From assembly GCA_009767595.1 (NCBI GenBank), contig VSDK01012259.1, positions 1 through 64,000 of the forward strand: a stretch of 64,000 nucleotides of DNA, written 5' to 3'. Shown here piece by piece: positions 20,062 to 30,912 of the stretch (position 1 is the stretch's first letter; every line of letters begins with the position of its first letter). Both the position numbers and the translations under genes were made by a program. The DNA comes from Symbiodinium kawagutii. Taxonomy: Eukaryota; Sar; Dinophyceae; Suessiales; Symbiodiniaceae. The notes beneath the pieces were generated by a model, which was not told the origin of the DNA, did no database searches, and worked only from the letters and a program-made list of their open reading frames with translations.

Positions 20062-20196
20062 CTTGAAGGCAAATGCGTCCTCTCATTCCAAGATGACATC
20101 GATCTCGCTTGGCCTTTTTTTGCCGCATGAAGTGGTGTCAGCTTTTTACCATTTCAGATCTGGAGATCTATTCTACCAGCTCTTGACGGGAACGCC
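20062..20196 (+). pseudogene. Gene D exon with T7 frameshift
   Basis: Upstream of the T run one frame reads LEGKCVLSFQDDIDLAWPF. Downstream another reads LPHEVVSAFYHFRSGDLFYQ. One T fewer would fuse them into the family-like string DLAWPF-LPHEV. The exon ends before GTCAGTG. Confidence 0.55.
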
Positions 20197-22985
20197 GTCA
20201 GTGACTCAGCTGACGTTTGTTGGAGCTAGGGCCCATGAAGGAAGTGCCACTGCTCTTCCAAATTGAAAATATGTTTTTTTGGGCTTGAATTTCGTTTTCT
20301 ATGTTCAAATGTTTCTTGGTTCAACCAGTTAAATGAGATATGAAGAAATTAATTTTTGGGACACCTAAGAAAAAATCTTTCAGTTGATGATTTCTGTTTC
20401 TTCCTGGGTTCAAACAACATATGGTTGTGTAGCGCTATCCCATGTCAGCCCAAGGCTGCGCATGTTGTCAAGTGTACAGTTTCGTGTTCTTGCGCCTTCA
20501 GGATTTGTCCACATATTGGCAACACAATCCAGACCTTGCTGAAGAGTTGGAAGATTTTTGGGATGACAAAGGGCTACCCTCGACCAAGAGAGTTTTCCCG
20601 CTACGTTTCTACGGTGATGGAGCTGACACCATTGGCTTGAACGCATTTGAGCTGCTGACGATGATTTCTGTGTCACCCCAGAACACTTCGACCATGAAGA
20701 CACGCTTTGTGTGTCTGAGCTTTGATCTGCTTTGCCATTGTTTTGTTTAACGTGTTTTTGGTCAATTTCGAACATTTCTTTTGGTTTTTTGACGCCTAAG
20801 GTTTGCCTATAGACTGTGATTGGTTGAATTGACCGCATTCTCATGGTTGTGTGATTTTAGTCTCAACCAATTTGGCACTGATATCATTTCAGGTGCCGTT
20901 TAAGCAACCAAGGTTGTCCATTCGCAACAGCCAATATACTTCGGATGCTGAACGTGACAAACTGCAAACGATGATTGCATGGTCATTTACTGCGCTTTGT
21001 GGCTTGGATGATGATTGCAAAAAAATAATTTCCCAACATTGCTTGTTTTTGGTCAACCTACGTTGGTGAACCTAACAGAAACCTGTTAGTATGCATTGTG
21101 CCCTCCAGCTTTCCAACTTTCCAACGGAACCTAACACGGATCAATGGTGCTTGATCGAGTGCGTGAGGCACTGGAACCTGGCCAACCCATGACTGGGAAG
21201 GGCAGCCTTTCACTGCAGAACATTTCCCTAAGTGGTGGACGCTAGCGGGAAGTGAGATTGCTGGTGGGTGGCGTGGAGCGTTGGATGGCATCATGGGTGA
21301 CCAGGAGTTTTTGCACAAGTTGTTTCGCTTCAAACGAGACTTGTGTTGAACATGGAAAATGTTTGTCTATAATCTCCCTGGTGTCATTTTCACACACCTT
21401 CATTTACAAACCAAACAAATGTTTCTGATTTCGTTTGCAGAAAATAAGTGCAGGGTGATGCAGCTCTTCCTTCTTTCAGTGTCAAATTTGCCATCGCCTA
21501 TGATTGTTTGAGGATCATGGCATTCGAAACGTCGATTTTCTTGCCAGTACTGCGGCGCAGTGTCATTCCTTCAACCTGGTGAACCTGAGACTCTGCTCTA
21601 CACAGCAATAGGCCCACAAGCAGCTCATCGATCAACGTGCCTCGAAAAAACACTTAATGTTTCAGAAATTTTTAGTGATGAACAAATGAAACAGTCACCG
21701 TTGGGTTCCTAAATAGCCGGATTGCGGGCTAGGTTGATACACGATGCTGCGCAATGGGTGATGGCGCATGGGAGAACTCCATTCTGCACTGTGCCAGGAT
21801 TCAACCCCTGGAGAAACTTGGATGAAATATGACCCCATAATCTCATAGCAAATTTCTTCTACAGGCTACATCCCGTCACCAGCCCTCAACCATCTAAACT
21901 TCAGGAGATTTCACATGCCTTGAATCTTAGGAATCTACCCAGATCTACTCCACATTGTTGACCTGCAGCTATGCATCGATGTGATTTCCAGTTGTCTTTT
22001 AGAACTCACGGACCTCGCCGGGAGTCCTCGCGATGCTCAGCTGAGCCAGTATCGCTCTCACTACGAGCAGTGGTGCGCAGAGCAGCGTGCCATGGCATGG
22101 CAGCAAACTTTGCAAACATGAAGGCTGTGCTAATCATTGGTGAATGGCTTGATCCCTGCATAATCATTGGTTCATCGTACTCATATATGATTAATCATTT
22201 TGGGAGTTCATAGCTGCTGGCTGTTGATCGCAATGCTCGGAAATTTTGAGAACCCTAGGTGTCCCTTACAGTTGCAGAGCATCAGCAAGGCTTTTCACTT
22301 CAAAGATCTTGGTTCCCAAGGGTGCGGAGTATTGCAGCATTTCGCAGAAAGTGTTGAAAGGTGCAGCTGCTCGCATTCTGATTTACTGGCTATGCATCAT
22401 GGTGTCGCAACATTGCGATGGGTCCCTGCATGCAATGAAACTTTACTTTTGCTTGGTGCACTCTAATGTTTTCTATTTATGCGCTACCCTCAAACACGTT
22501 AAGGGTTCTTGGTGGCAACTTCCCTGTGATTTCCTGACAGCTTGAGGCAACGGCGGAACGTTTGCATTGCCCTTGCATCCTTCTACACTGTTTGCGGAGA
22601 AAACCCGCACCTTGTCAAAGATGTGCATTGTATCCAATTGCTATGGGTGATCTGGGTTAGCTGTAATCGCAGGGCATTTTCCTGCAACCATTGGGGGAAA
22701 CATATGGTCTGCCAAATTATTTGTGCTGGAATGGTTTGCCATTCATTCAGGCGATATTGGCCTGACACTGGGGGCAACGAATCTCCTTACACTGTATTGG
22801 TCAAGTCCTATATGAAGTTCCGACGTGCGTACATGTGTTCCTCGGTGAAAATTGAGAATGCGTGCTATCACAATGAAAAAACGAAACGCAGTAGAAGAAA
22901 AAGGGGAATCAGTCGAACACATCTTCAGCCCATGCCGTTTTCTATGAGATAAATGAGTCCACATGTTCTGTCCAATCGTTCCAGG

Positions 22986-23258
22986 GTTTCTGCAAACCAA
23001 GGGTTGGCAGACCAGAGTTTGACACACGAACTCATGAGATGGCCAGTCCGTCCGAAAATTCACCAGCTGGAACATCTCTGTTTAGATTTTGGTTGCTGGA
23101 GCAACCCAAGGTACTATAGCTGCCTGGCTGACGAAGACCTAGTAGGACGTATCAAAAAGATATGTTCTCACTCTCACCCTCGTACACTTTCGGTCAGGGC
23201 CCTGCAACACTATGCAGTGGCAGCTGCTTGCGTTTGGATTGGCAGCTTACTAGCCTGA
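22986..23258 (+). CDS. Gene D last exon (HL-domain-like)
   Basis: After CGTTCCAGG the frame is open for 90 codons to TGA. Key strings are MRWPVRPKIHQLEHLCLDFG, YYSCLADEDLVGRIKKICSH and SHPRTLSVRALQHYAVAAAC. The P-K-x-H-x2-x-H-L motif followed by D-E-D is the most family-specific part of gene D. Confidence 0.65.
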   Translation, partial: VSANQGLADQSLTHELMRWPVRPKIHQLEHLCLDFGCWSNPRYYSCLADEDLVGRIKKICSHSHPRTLSVRALQHYAVAAACVWIGSLLA

Positions 23259-23534
23259 AAAAATGCACTGAGTGAGCATGAAGAAAGCAAGGTGGAACCA
23301 ATAGAAATTCACATCGATCTTACTAGATGGTCCCAAAATAAAGTGAGGTATATGCCCAAAACCATATGAGCTGTATCATGATGGATATTTTACACTCCCT
23401 CCCCTAGGACATTAACATCTAACTTGGCTCAAGTTAAAACTTCCCTGTTACGGCTGTGCGAGAAAAGTTAACCACTAACCCCCTGGCTCAAGAGTTCAAA
23501 CTTCCATGTTACGGACTTTTCTGCAGCTCCCAAG

Positions 23535-23558
23535 GTTACCGGCCAAAGAGCCGGTAAC
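23535..23558. repeat. Perfect 9-bp hairpin
   Basis: GTTACCGGC, loop CAAAGA, GCCGGTAAC, about 280 bases after the end of gene D. It has no T-tract terminator form. Confidence 0.7.
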
Positions 23559-23589
23559 GGGAGAAAAAAACTTGGCTCAGGCCACGGGC

Positions 23590-23830
23590 AGTAGGCACAG
23601 GCTCGTGGCTAAGGTGTGCAGGCAAGGCGCTTCCTCAAGCATACTTGTTATCAGCCGTATGAGATCTACTTGGTTGCATCTATGAACTGGATGGTGGCCT
23701 TCGAGCTGCAAGCACACGCTCGTGGCTAAGATGTGCAGGCCAGGCGCTTCATCAAGCATAATTGTTATGGCCCGTATGAGATTTACTTGGCTGCATGAAG
23801 GAACTGGATGGTGGCTTTCGAGCTTTTCTA
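23590..23830. repeat. 117-base tandem duplication, open as a 39-residue repeat on minus
   Basis: Two copies, the second starting 117 bases after the first (GCTCGTGGCT at 23601 and 23718). The minus strand is open through both (23577-23912; for example HPVPSCSQVNLIRAITIMLD and HPVHRCNQVDLIRLITSMLE), with substitutions between copies. Coding is possible but unproven. Confidence 0.6.
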
Positions 23831-24059
23831 TGCGCAGCAAAATTTTTTCTTGGCTATACAGCTTTGGATCTGGATCCTGGCTGGGCATTTTGCTGGCCAG
23901 AAAATGACCCAAATTCGCTTATATGGTTGGCAGCCGCATAAATCGTTTATGTGGTCTGCTTACCTCTATTGGAATGTGTTGGATCCTCGCAAATTTTCCT
24001 GCCCTGAGCGCTTGTAGTCGCTGTCACCTGTCCTGCTTCGGTCGTGAACACCTCCAACC

Positions 24060-25217
24060 ATGGCAGCCTCTGAGGACGCGGCGCTCGTTGCGCTTCAGCA
24101 CCAGGAAGGTGAAGAAGCTGTGCAGCAGACTGAGGTCTCTCAAGGTGACGGCGAAGGTGACAAGTCGTCGCAAGCTGCGGCGATGGTGGACTGTCGTCGT
24201 TGCCGTGGAAAGACTGCTCAAAGTGACGCAGTCTACAACGGTAAGTTCAGAGTGGACCTTCGCTGGACTTGCAAGGCTTGCCATGCTTTGCAGACGCAGC
24301 TGCAACGCCACGGCATTGATGTGAAGTCTGCCCTGTCTGAAACTGAAGCAGTTGCGTTCTTCTTGGACGCAAAAGCTGAAAGGGACAACTCGAGCGATGG
24401 TCGCTTGCTCTACTCGCAGGCTCGGGCTCTCCTGAAGCAGCGAATGGTGGAAAGTTGTTCCCGTGTCAGCAGTGAAGGTGAAGCTGGGGAGTATCAACCG
24501 TTGTCCTTCTGGGAACTCCGGGGGTACAACACTGAGAAGATTGAACAAGCTGCTGAGAGCAAGTTGCATCCCTTGCTGGGTATGACGTACAAGGTCAACA
24601 TCGCACGGGAAAGCAACGACGTTGTGCAGACGGTCACGGAGGAGAAGATTGTCAAGATGGAAAGCGACGCGCGCCAACGCGTCAACAAGTCCACAGACAA
24701 GGACAAAGGCCTTGACTTGGGAATTGACAAGTTGGTGGAGACGGAGTCCAAGAAGCGCAAGACGCCTGAAGAGAAGGCTGCGGCTGCGCTGTTGGCAAAG
24801 GAAGAAAGAGCCGCGCAGAAGAAGCGGCAGAAGTTGGAAACGCTGGCGTGTAGCGCAGCGGCCAAAGTCCTGCCCAAGCTGAAGGCCACCCGGGAACGCT
24901 TGGACAAAGCGCTGGAGAAGGTCGCTGCTGGAGCAGTGCCTTTGCCGGAAGACGCGGTGCAGCAGGTAGGTGTGGCTAAGGAACAGCTCACCAGTGCCAT
25001 TGGCAACGGCACAGCCTTGTTGGCTGCTGCTACTGCTGGCAAGGCAGCTGCTGTGACCGACAGTGACTTGCTGTCGGACAAAGATCTTCAAGGCGTTTTG
25101 AAGGACGCAAACGCAGCTGTGCGTTTGGTTTCCAGTTTCTGCAAGGACAACAAGTTGACTGCTCCCAAAGCTAAGGCCAAAGCAAAGGCCAAGGCCGCAG
25201 CTGTGGGTGGCGCCTAG
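24060..25217 (+). CDS. Gene E: zinc-ribbon and coiled-coil protein (385 aa), intronless
   Basis: ATG at 24060, no stop until TAG at 25217, GC-rich coding. Residues 1-40 are acidic and Gln-rich. Cys45/Cys48 and Cys71/Cys74 form a CxxC...CxxC ribbon (DCRRC, WTCKACHALQTQL). The middle contains SFWELRGYNTEKIEQAAESK, typical of a folded segment. Residues about 235-300 are a Lys/Glu/Ala coiled coil, and the C-terminus is Ala/Lys-rich (PKAKAKAKAKAAAV). From memory, such 'zinc finger plus helical tail' proteins are expanded in dinoflagellates and often sit beside the gene G family. With F and G downstream in the same orientation it could be part of one mobile unit; this is inference. Confidence 0.65.
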   Translation: MAASEDAALVALQHQEGEEAVQQTEVSQGDGEGDKSSQAAAMVDCRRCRGKTAQSDAVYNGKFRVDLRWTCKACHALQTQLQRHGIDVKSALSETEAVAFFLDAKAERDNSSDGRLLYSQARALLKQRMVESCSRVSSEGEAGEYQPLSFWELRGYNTEKIEQAAESKLHPLLGMTYKVNIARESNDVVQTVTEEKIVKMESDARQRVNKSTDKDKGLDLGIDKLVETESKKRKTPEEKAAAALLAKEERAAQKKRQKLETLACSAAAKVLPKLKATRERLDKALEKVAAGAVPLPEDAVQQVGVAKEQLTSAIGNGTALLAAATAGKAAAVTDSDLLSDKDLQGVLKDANAAVRLVSSFCKDNKLTAPKAKAKAKAKAAAVGGA

Positions 25218-25759
25218 AGAACATGGCGAAAGGGCTCGCGGTCTCGTGTTTGTAAACGCGACCTGCTTGGTACAATAGTGGTGACAGTTGTGACCGTTTT
25301 CTTTTGGGGTTGGGGTCCAACGGCAGCTAAAAGCTGTCTGGAGTAGAACAGGCTCTGCGCGCCAAAACCCATCGGCTGCGTACTTCCTGCTTTCTCCATA
25401 GACAACACAGTCAGAACTGATTCTTGAAAAAGGACCTCGGGTTTGCTCCCACGGAATCTTCGCTGGATGAGACCAGGTGGTGCTACAAAAAAAATGAAAT
25501 AAGATCGATATTTATAGAAGGGTGGAAGTTCATATGATTTAAATATGGTATATATATACTATATTGAAACAAAGAATTATGTGAACGCACATTTACATAT
25601 TTATGATTTGTATGACTTTATAAATGCATTAGTAGCTTGAAGCGACATGTTGAGATTTCACGATAACATTATGATTAGTTTTGAACCTGATCCTTCTGAC
25701 CAGCTATATGTCTCGCAGTCACTTTAGCCTCTGTACCGTGGAACGCGCGGTTCGACTTC
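25218..25759. other. Intergenic E-F, AT-rich
   Basis: No exon seen. It could hold the 3' end of E and the promoter or splice leader acceptor of F. Confidence 0.4.
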
Positions 25760-26215
25760 ATGGCCGTACTATGTCTTCTCACCATCGCGCACAGTGTCGC
25801 AGACCAACTGCAAGCTATTTGCGAAACAAAGGCCACTGTTCTCGACATGGCTGACGCTATCGAGACCATGAAGGAAGTCTTAGCCCAAATCAGTGTGTCT
25901 GCGGAAAAGCCGAACATGATGGATTTGAAATTATTCTGTCAGAATTGTTTAGCAGCAATCCGCGGTCTTTTGTTGGGTTGGGACGTGTCTGCGTTGAGTA
26001 CCCTGCACTTTACGGTTGTTGACGCGACTCAGCAGACAGAAGCGAGCGGTCGATGGATAATACTCCATCCAGATCGCCACCGGTTCAGACAGGAGTTGTC
26101 TTCCACTCGGCGTTTCCTCGAAAAGCACAGTGGCATCTTTGTAGGTGAGATGTGGACGTGGCTGCTAGATGTTGTAACAACTTTAGACCTTCGTCTCTCA
26201 ACAAACAAAATGTAA
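25760..26215 (+). CDS. Gene F: 151-aa alpha-helical protein, unknown
   Basis: ATG at 25760 to TAA. It reads as a helical protein with a Trp-rich second half (QTEASGRWIILHPDRHRFRQ; GEMWTWLLDVVTTLDL). It lies 97 bases upstream of gene G. A strong donor-like GTAAGA overlaps its stop, and an acceptor (TTTCCTCCGCAG) lies two bases before the gene G start codon, so a spliced F-G transcript is possible. Direct F-G fusion would be out of frame, however. No family recognised. Confidence 0.5.
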   Translation: MAVLCLLTIAHSVADQLQAICETKATVLDMADAIETMKEVLAQISVSAEKPNMMDLKLFCQNCLAAIRGLLLGWDVSALSTLHFTVVDATQQTEASGRWIILHPDRHRFRQELSSTRRFLEKHSGIFVGEMWTWLLDVVTTLDLRLSTNKM

Positions 26216-26311
26216 GAGGAAAAAAAAGAGTCTTTGCTTCAGCCAGGTTTGGTCGTTTCACTTTGGGGGTAATATGGTTTGAGTCTGTGTTGTCCGTTTT
26301 CCTCCGCAGCA

Positions 26312-27285
26312 ATGGCTAGCAGTAGTTCGTCGCCATTTGCCCGGCTGGGTCACACAGAGTTGCAACAAGCTGTAGCCAGCTACAGTGAGAACAGCATCTT
26401 CCAGCTGAGTCGGTTGCTGTCGGGACAGCATGGCCGGAAGAAATCAGCGACAGGAGCCTTCAAAGGCAAGGTAGGGCTTGCGTTGGCTCCGTTTCGTGCT
26501 TGCTTTCATCCGGTCGTGGTTGCCGGTCTACGATCTGGTGCGAAGGAAACGTTCTTCATGGCAGACATGAAGCAAGTATTGCGTCAAATGGTGCAACACA
26601 ATCAATCCTTACAGAGATTGTTTGTGGCCCACAATGGGCAGGAAATCCGTGTCATCTTGGCGCATGATGAGTGCACGGCGGGCAATGTCTTGAATCCGCA
26701 GCTGCGTCAGAAGACCTTGCTGTTCTACTGCATGCTCAGCGTCTTTGAACCGATCAAAGATAGTGCGCGAGCGTGGATACCTGTGGCGGCAATCAGCCAT
26801 GACGAAGTGAAACGCTGCCAGGGAGGGATCGCGGCGGTGACCCGCGCCTTTTTGCATGCTTGGTTCACCGCTGACCTGGAAACGTCCTTCCCAGTCACAG
26901 ACACTTGTCAAGTGTCTCTGAAACTGATTGCTTTCATCTCAGACCTTGACTCACAGCGGACGGCCTTCAGTGCGAAAGGCTCAGCTGCACTCAAGCCGTG
27001 CATGTTTTGCAGCAACTGTGTGATGCGTGGGGCTGCTGCTGCAGAAAACGATCCGGAACACTTCTTCACTGTTGCTGAACATGACCTGGATCGATTCGAA
27101 AAATATGATGTAGGAGATCTTAAGCGTTGCATTGCGCGATGGTTGACCGCTGTCGACACGATGAGCAAAGCTGACAAGGAGTTGAGGGAGAAATATCTTG
27201 GCTTTGTGCTGGAGAAACAAAGCCTCTGGGCAGACCCGATGGTCTCAGCAAAGTTTGACCTTTCTATGGCAATGAATGACTCCAT
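26312..27285 (+). pseudogene. Gene G, N-terminal half: transposase-like protein, interrupted
   Basis: ATG at 26312 follows CCTCCGCAGCA. The frame is open to the insertion point. It begins MASSSSSPFARLGHTELQQA, then SIFQLSRLLSGQHGRKKSAT and KVGLALAPFRACFHPVVVAG. A likely catalytic-strand block follows (IRVILAHDECTAGNVLNPQL then RQKTLLFYC), then CMFCSNC and an ending in MAMNDS. From memory this is an abundant dinoflagellate family whose general order resembles Plavaka/KDZ-type transposases (an acidic residue after a beta strand, a Cys-rich finger, a later H-rich block). The protein is cut after NDS by the 27286-36606 element. The second half at 36609 continues it exactly. Confidence 0.65.
27282..27285. 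repeat. Left target-site copy CCAT
   Basis: Lies immediately outside the inverted terminus AAGGAAA. The preceding T may belong to it. Confidence 0.6.
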
Positions 27286-27622
27286 AAGGAAAATTTTTAT
27301 AACCCAGGTGTTAATTTTTTTGTGTCAGGTGTTCAAAATTAAAGCCAAAAAGATTTTTTGTTTTGAAAAAATGTTACTAACCTAAGTCTAATTTGATCAT
27401 TAACCAATCGGCTCATATCCTCGGCAGCCAGGTTTGCCACTGTGCCAGGTTGCTGATGCTTCGACATTGGCCGGGAACGCTGCTGACTCAGGTGTACTGG
27501 TTGTGTGACTCTGTCGGGGGACGATGTGGTACAATATCATCAGAAATCAAAATTATGAAGGCCATGACCTAGCTGCCTTGAAAACACACTGGTAATTGTT
27601 ATTACTGTTTACTCAATGCGTT

Positions 27623-27646
27623 CAGGCCGCGGTTTCCTGGCCTTTG
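27623..27646. repeat. Class B hairpin, degenerate
   Basis: CAGGCC, loop GCGGTTTCCT, GGCCTTTG. The stem is shorter than in the later copies. Confidence 0.55.
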
Positions 27647-28449
27647 TGGTTCATTTGTTGTCCCATGAGTTCGAGACAATTAAGGCATTTCTGGCGATGT
27701 GATGAAAACACATGGCCTATTTACAAATTATGTACATGGCTACAATCAGTCAGGACCTCCAGGGCCTTGGTCTTGTTCTTGGTTAACAAGGTTTTCCTTC
27801 CTTGGTGTGGCTCTCAGATATATCAGCTGATAAATCATGTTTGACTGGCCAAGCATCTTGTCATTCAATGTCAAATGTGTTCTGCCACCGCAACTGGTTG
27901 AAACGCACTCATGTTTTGATAAAGGGCATGCCATTGGTTTTTTGTGTAGGGTTGCATATGGTTGCATGAACACCCACAAGATATTATATAATATACCTCT
28001 CTCTCTTTCAGCACATATGTTATTTAAAAAAAAGAAATGCAAATGTTGTAAATAGAACTAAGGATGCATTTGTAGTTTTACATCTCAATAAATATGCAAA
28101 CATGAATAATTCTGAAAATAGATACATGTATTTACATATTCTTTATATATACATATTATATACAGATGTATTGAAATATAAATGGGTATGATCAACCCCG
28201 TGTTGGCGCCTCAATGTTTGAATTTGACAATCTTTCCTTCATTCCCTCAGCCAGCTGCTAGGTTGCTACCGCTTTCAGACTGGCCTGGGAACTCAATTGC
28301 CTCAAAGCTTGGTTTGCCATTGGGTATGTGTTGAAACAATCAGACTTGATCTTGTGCTTTCTTAATTTGTTCACTTGGTTGCAAAAAAGGGGGGGGCAGG
28401 GCAGTTAAAAAAATCATATTAGGTTTAAGGTTCATTTTGTCATATAATG

Positions 28450-28482
28450 ACCTCCAGGGCCTTGGCCTCCGGCCCTGAAGGT
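28450..28482. repeat. Class A hairpin
   Basis: Left stem ACCTCCAGGGCC, loop TTGGCCTCC, right stem GGCCCTGAAGGT, with one mismatch. It marks the start of a repeated module. Confidence 0.8.
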
Positions 28483-28716
28483 ACTAAGGCATACTAAGGC
28501 ACTAAGGTGAATTCAAACTGTCTGGCACTAAGGGAATCTACTTGCGTGGCCCTTTGATGCATGTGTTTGTTCAATCAACTAATTGAATCTCAAATGTGTT
28601 CAGTATCCAAATTTCAATCTATTATGTAATTAAAGGCAGCGTTCGCTTTTAAAAACCATGTTCAAATTACATGTCATCGCATCGCTTCCGCACACATACA
28701 AACCCAACACATTTGA

Positions 28717-28746
28717 GACACAGGCCGTGGCTTCCTGGCCTGTGTC
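28717..28746. repeat. Class B hairpin
   Basis: Perfect 10-bp stem GACACAGGCC and GGCCTGTGTC around GTGGCTTCCT. Confidence 0.85.
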
Positions 28747-29239
28747 TAAAACTGTTCTTTCTTAACTTTCCAACCTTCAATCCTCATGTTCCCAGGGGTG
28801 ACATCTTTGAGAAGCATATGGAACCACAAAAAAAAAGATGGAGAACATGCCCCTCCCAAGCAAGGTATTAATTGTTTTTCAGCCTGCTTTGATGCGCTTT
28901 GCTAGGTGGCTGCTTTTGGACCGGTCCGGGAACTCTGTTGAGACGCTGTTGATTCTTTCTTGATCTACCAAGTGAGTGGCAATGGTAAAAGATAATTGAT
29001 CTAACATGTATATGTGCTTTTTGGAAAGAAGGTCATCAAATCAATGGGCATGAATGTGTGTGAATGTTACAAAATAGTGTTTCTAAGGTTCTTTGTTCTC
29101 ATGTCCCATAATGAGCTTTTGGATTGGTTACTTTTCTCCCGCAATCATGAGGACAATCAGGCGAAACAATCATTCCTCATCGTGTTTGGCTTGAACAAGT
29201 TCATGGGGCATTGGTTTAGCTTCATCTTCCCATCTGAGA

Positions 29240-29272
29240 ACCACCAGGGCCTTGGCCTCCGGCCCTGGTGGT
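29240..29272. repeat. Class A hairpin
   Basis: Perfect 12-bp stem ACCACCAGGGCC and GGCCCTGGTGGT around TTGGCCTCC. Confidence 0.9.
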
Positions 29273-29970
29273 ACTAAGGCATACTAAGGCACTAAGGTGA
29301 ATTCAAACTGTCTGGCGCTAAGGGAATCTATTTTCACGGCCCTTTGATGCATGTGTTTGTTCAATCAACTAATTGAATCTCAAATGTGTTCAGTATCCAA
29401 ATTTCAATCTATTATGTAATTAAAGGCAGCGTTCGCTTTTAAAAACCATGTTCAAATTACATGTCATCGCATCGCTTCCGCACACATACAAACCCAACAC
29501 ATTTGAGACACAGGCCGTGGCTTCCTGGCCTGTGTCTAAAACTGTTCTTTCTTAACTTTCCAACCTTCAATCCTCATGTTCCCAGGGGTGACATCTTTGA
29601 GAAGCATATGGAACCACAAAAAAAAAGATGGAGAACATGCCCCTCCCAAGCAAGGTATTAATTGTTTTTCAGCCTGCTTTGATGCGCTTTGCTAGGTGGC
29701 TGATGCTTTTGGACCGGTCCGGGAACTCTGTTGAGACGCTGTTGATTCTTTCTTGATCTACCAAGTGAGTGGCAATGGTAAAAGAAGGTCACCAAATCAA
29801 TGGGCATGAATGTGTGTATGAACTTTTGGATTGGTTACTTTTCTCCGGTAATCATCAAAACAATCAGGCGAAACAATCAATCCTTGATCGTGTTTGACTT
29901 CACAATATGTTCATTAGGCTTCATTGTCCCTCCTGATAACCACCAGGGCCTTGGCCTCCGGCCCTGGTGG
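29273..29970. repeat. Left-arm module copy 2 (about 700 bases)
   Basis: Second copy of the module, ending in another class A hairpin (29940-29970). It is shorter because of internal deletions, and shares a class B hairpin at 29507-29536. Confidence 0.85.
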
Positions 29971-30676
29971 CACTAAGGCATACTAAGGCACTAAGGTGAA
30001 TTCAAACTGTGTGGCACTGAAAGGATGTTTTCCTACGTCTGACTTATTGGGTACTTGTGTAAGCATTTTGGCATGGGACCACTATCATTCATTTTAGATT
30101 CTGCAATTGTTTCAAGAACCAGTTTAATAAAAGGCAATGGAAATGTTTGCTGCAATATGATACATCCATAGGCAATGCTTTGAAGCACGTTGTTCTTTGT
30201 ATTGTATGTCAACATGTATCAGGTGTTTTTTTGGTCAAAGTCCAAATGTTGAAAGCATTAGTTACTCAAACTGGCTTTATGACTGCTCAAGTGTTTGCAT
30301 TGCCAACCACCAGGGCCTTGGCCTCCGGCCCGGTTGCACGAAGGTACACTGAGGTAAGAACTTTTCAGAGTGCCAGGCCCTTTGTGACAGAGACTGTTGT
30401 TTTGCAAATTTCAACGACTAAGTCAGTTAATAAACATTTTTCATTATGAGTATGTCTAGTCAAACAAAGCCCTAGGATGGCATACAATATAGACCCACAC
30501 ACAAACATCACCAAACATACATTTTATGACATGATATGTTTGCAAATTCTTGGAGTCTCGCAGGACAAGATCTGACTCAGGTAACGCTAAGGTGAACGAG
30601 GAACAAATCATAATGATATTTTGGGGGTAATTGGGCACAGCGATGTGTCTTGGTTGGCACTGCGAAGTGCTATAAA

Positions 30677-30704
30677 ACACAGGCCGTGGTATCCTGGCCT
30701 GTGT
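30677..30704. repeat. Class B hairpin
   Basis: ACACAGGCC, loop GTGGTATCCT, GGCCTGTGT. Confidence 0.85.
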
Positions 30705-30745
30705 CATTGTTCAACTATTTGTTCCTCGTGTCGGGCCCTCAGACC

Positions 30746-30822
30746 GATGCCTTGGACTCCGGCATCTGGGGCTTCGGCCGTTGCCTTCGGGCACCACCCA
30801 TGCCTTGGCCTCCGGCATAGGT
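30746..30822. repeat. Two class A hairpins with different stems
   Basis: First GATGCC, loop TTGGACTCC, GGCATC (30746-30766). Second ACCCATGCC, loop TTGGCCTCC, GGCATAGGT (30796-30822), with one mismatch. These stems are unrelated to the CCAGGGCC stems elsewhere. Confidence 0.8.
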
Positions 30823-30847
30823 ACTTAGGTTTAATCTTCAGGCACCT

Positions 30848-30912
30848 CCAATGCGTGGATACCTGCATTGGGTGGCAGGCTGAACAGTGCGTGGCTTCCT
30901 GCACTGTTCAGC
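30848..30912. repeat. Two class B hairpins with different stems
   Basis: CCAATGC, loop GTGGATACCT, GCATTGG (30848-30871). GCTGAACAGTGC, loop GTGGCTTCCT, GCACTGTTCAGC (30879-30912), a perfect 12-bp stem. Confidence 0.85.

Larger units (their letters stand above)
19190..23258 (+). pseudogene. Gene D: transposase-like dinoflagellate family member, multi-exon, with a frameshift
   Basis: Supported exons: 19190-19350 (ends LVEQFFESLAAGQ), 19803-19936, 20062-20196, 20502-20708, 20893-21010, 21168-21340, 21513-21640, 22004-22110, 22278-22437, about 22541-22590 and 22986-23258. The order of motifs fits what I remember of an abundant dinoflagellate family: LPHEVVSAFYHFRSGDLF, then a PLRFYGDGAD block (acidic, resembling a transposase catalytic strand), then GGWRGALDGIMGDQEFL, a CxxC finger (SCQYCGAVSF), KVLKGAAARILIYWLCIM, and an end with RPKIHQLEHLCLDFG, LADEDLVGRIKKI and a Leu-rich tail to TGA. 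The resemblance to KDZ/CACTA-type transposases is inference. The frame is broken at a T7 run (20115-20121), so this copy may be dead, or the run may be miscalled. Confidence 0.55.
28483..29272. repeat. Left-arm module copy 1 (about 790 bases)
   Basis: Runs from ACTAAGGCATACTAAGGC to the next class A hairpin (29240-29272). It is nearly identical to 29273-29970 for several hundred bases, including a class B hairpin and the TGTCATCGCATCGCTTCC segment. Confidence 0.85.

Noticed and set aside
24024-25091. 355-residue minus ORF
   Set aside because: Antisense shadow of gene E, whose composition and zinc ribbon are convincing on plus.
28671-29661. 66-residue ORF present twice in the giant element
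   Set aside because: The two copies reflect the module duplication. The frame crosses a hairpin and has no start or domain support.
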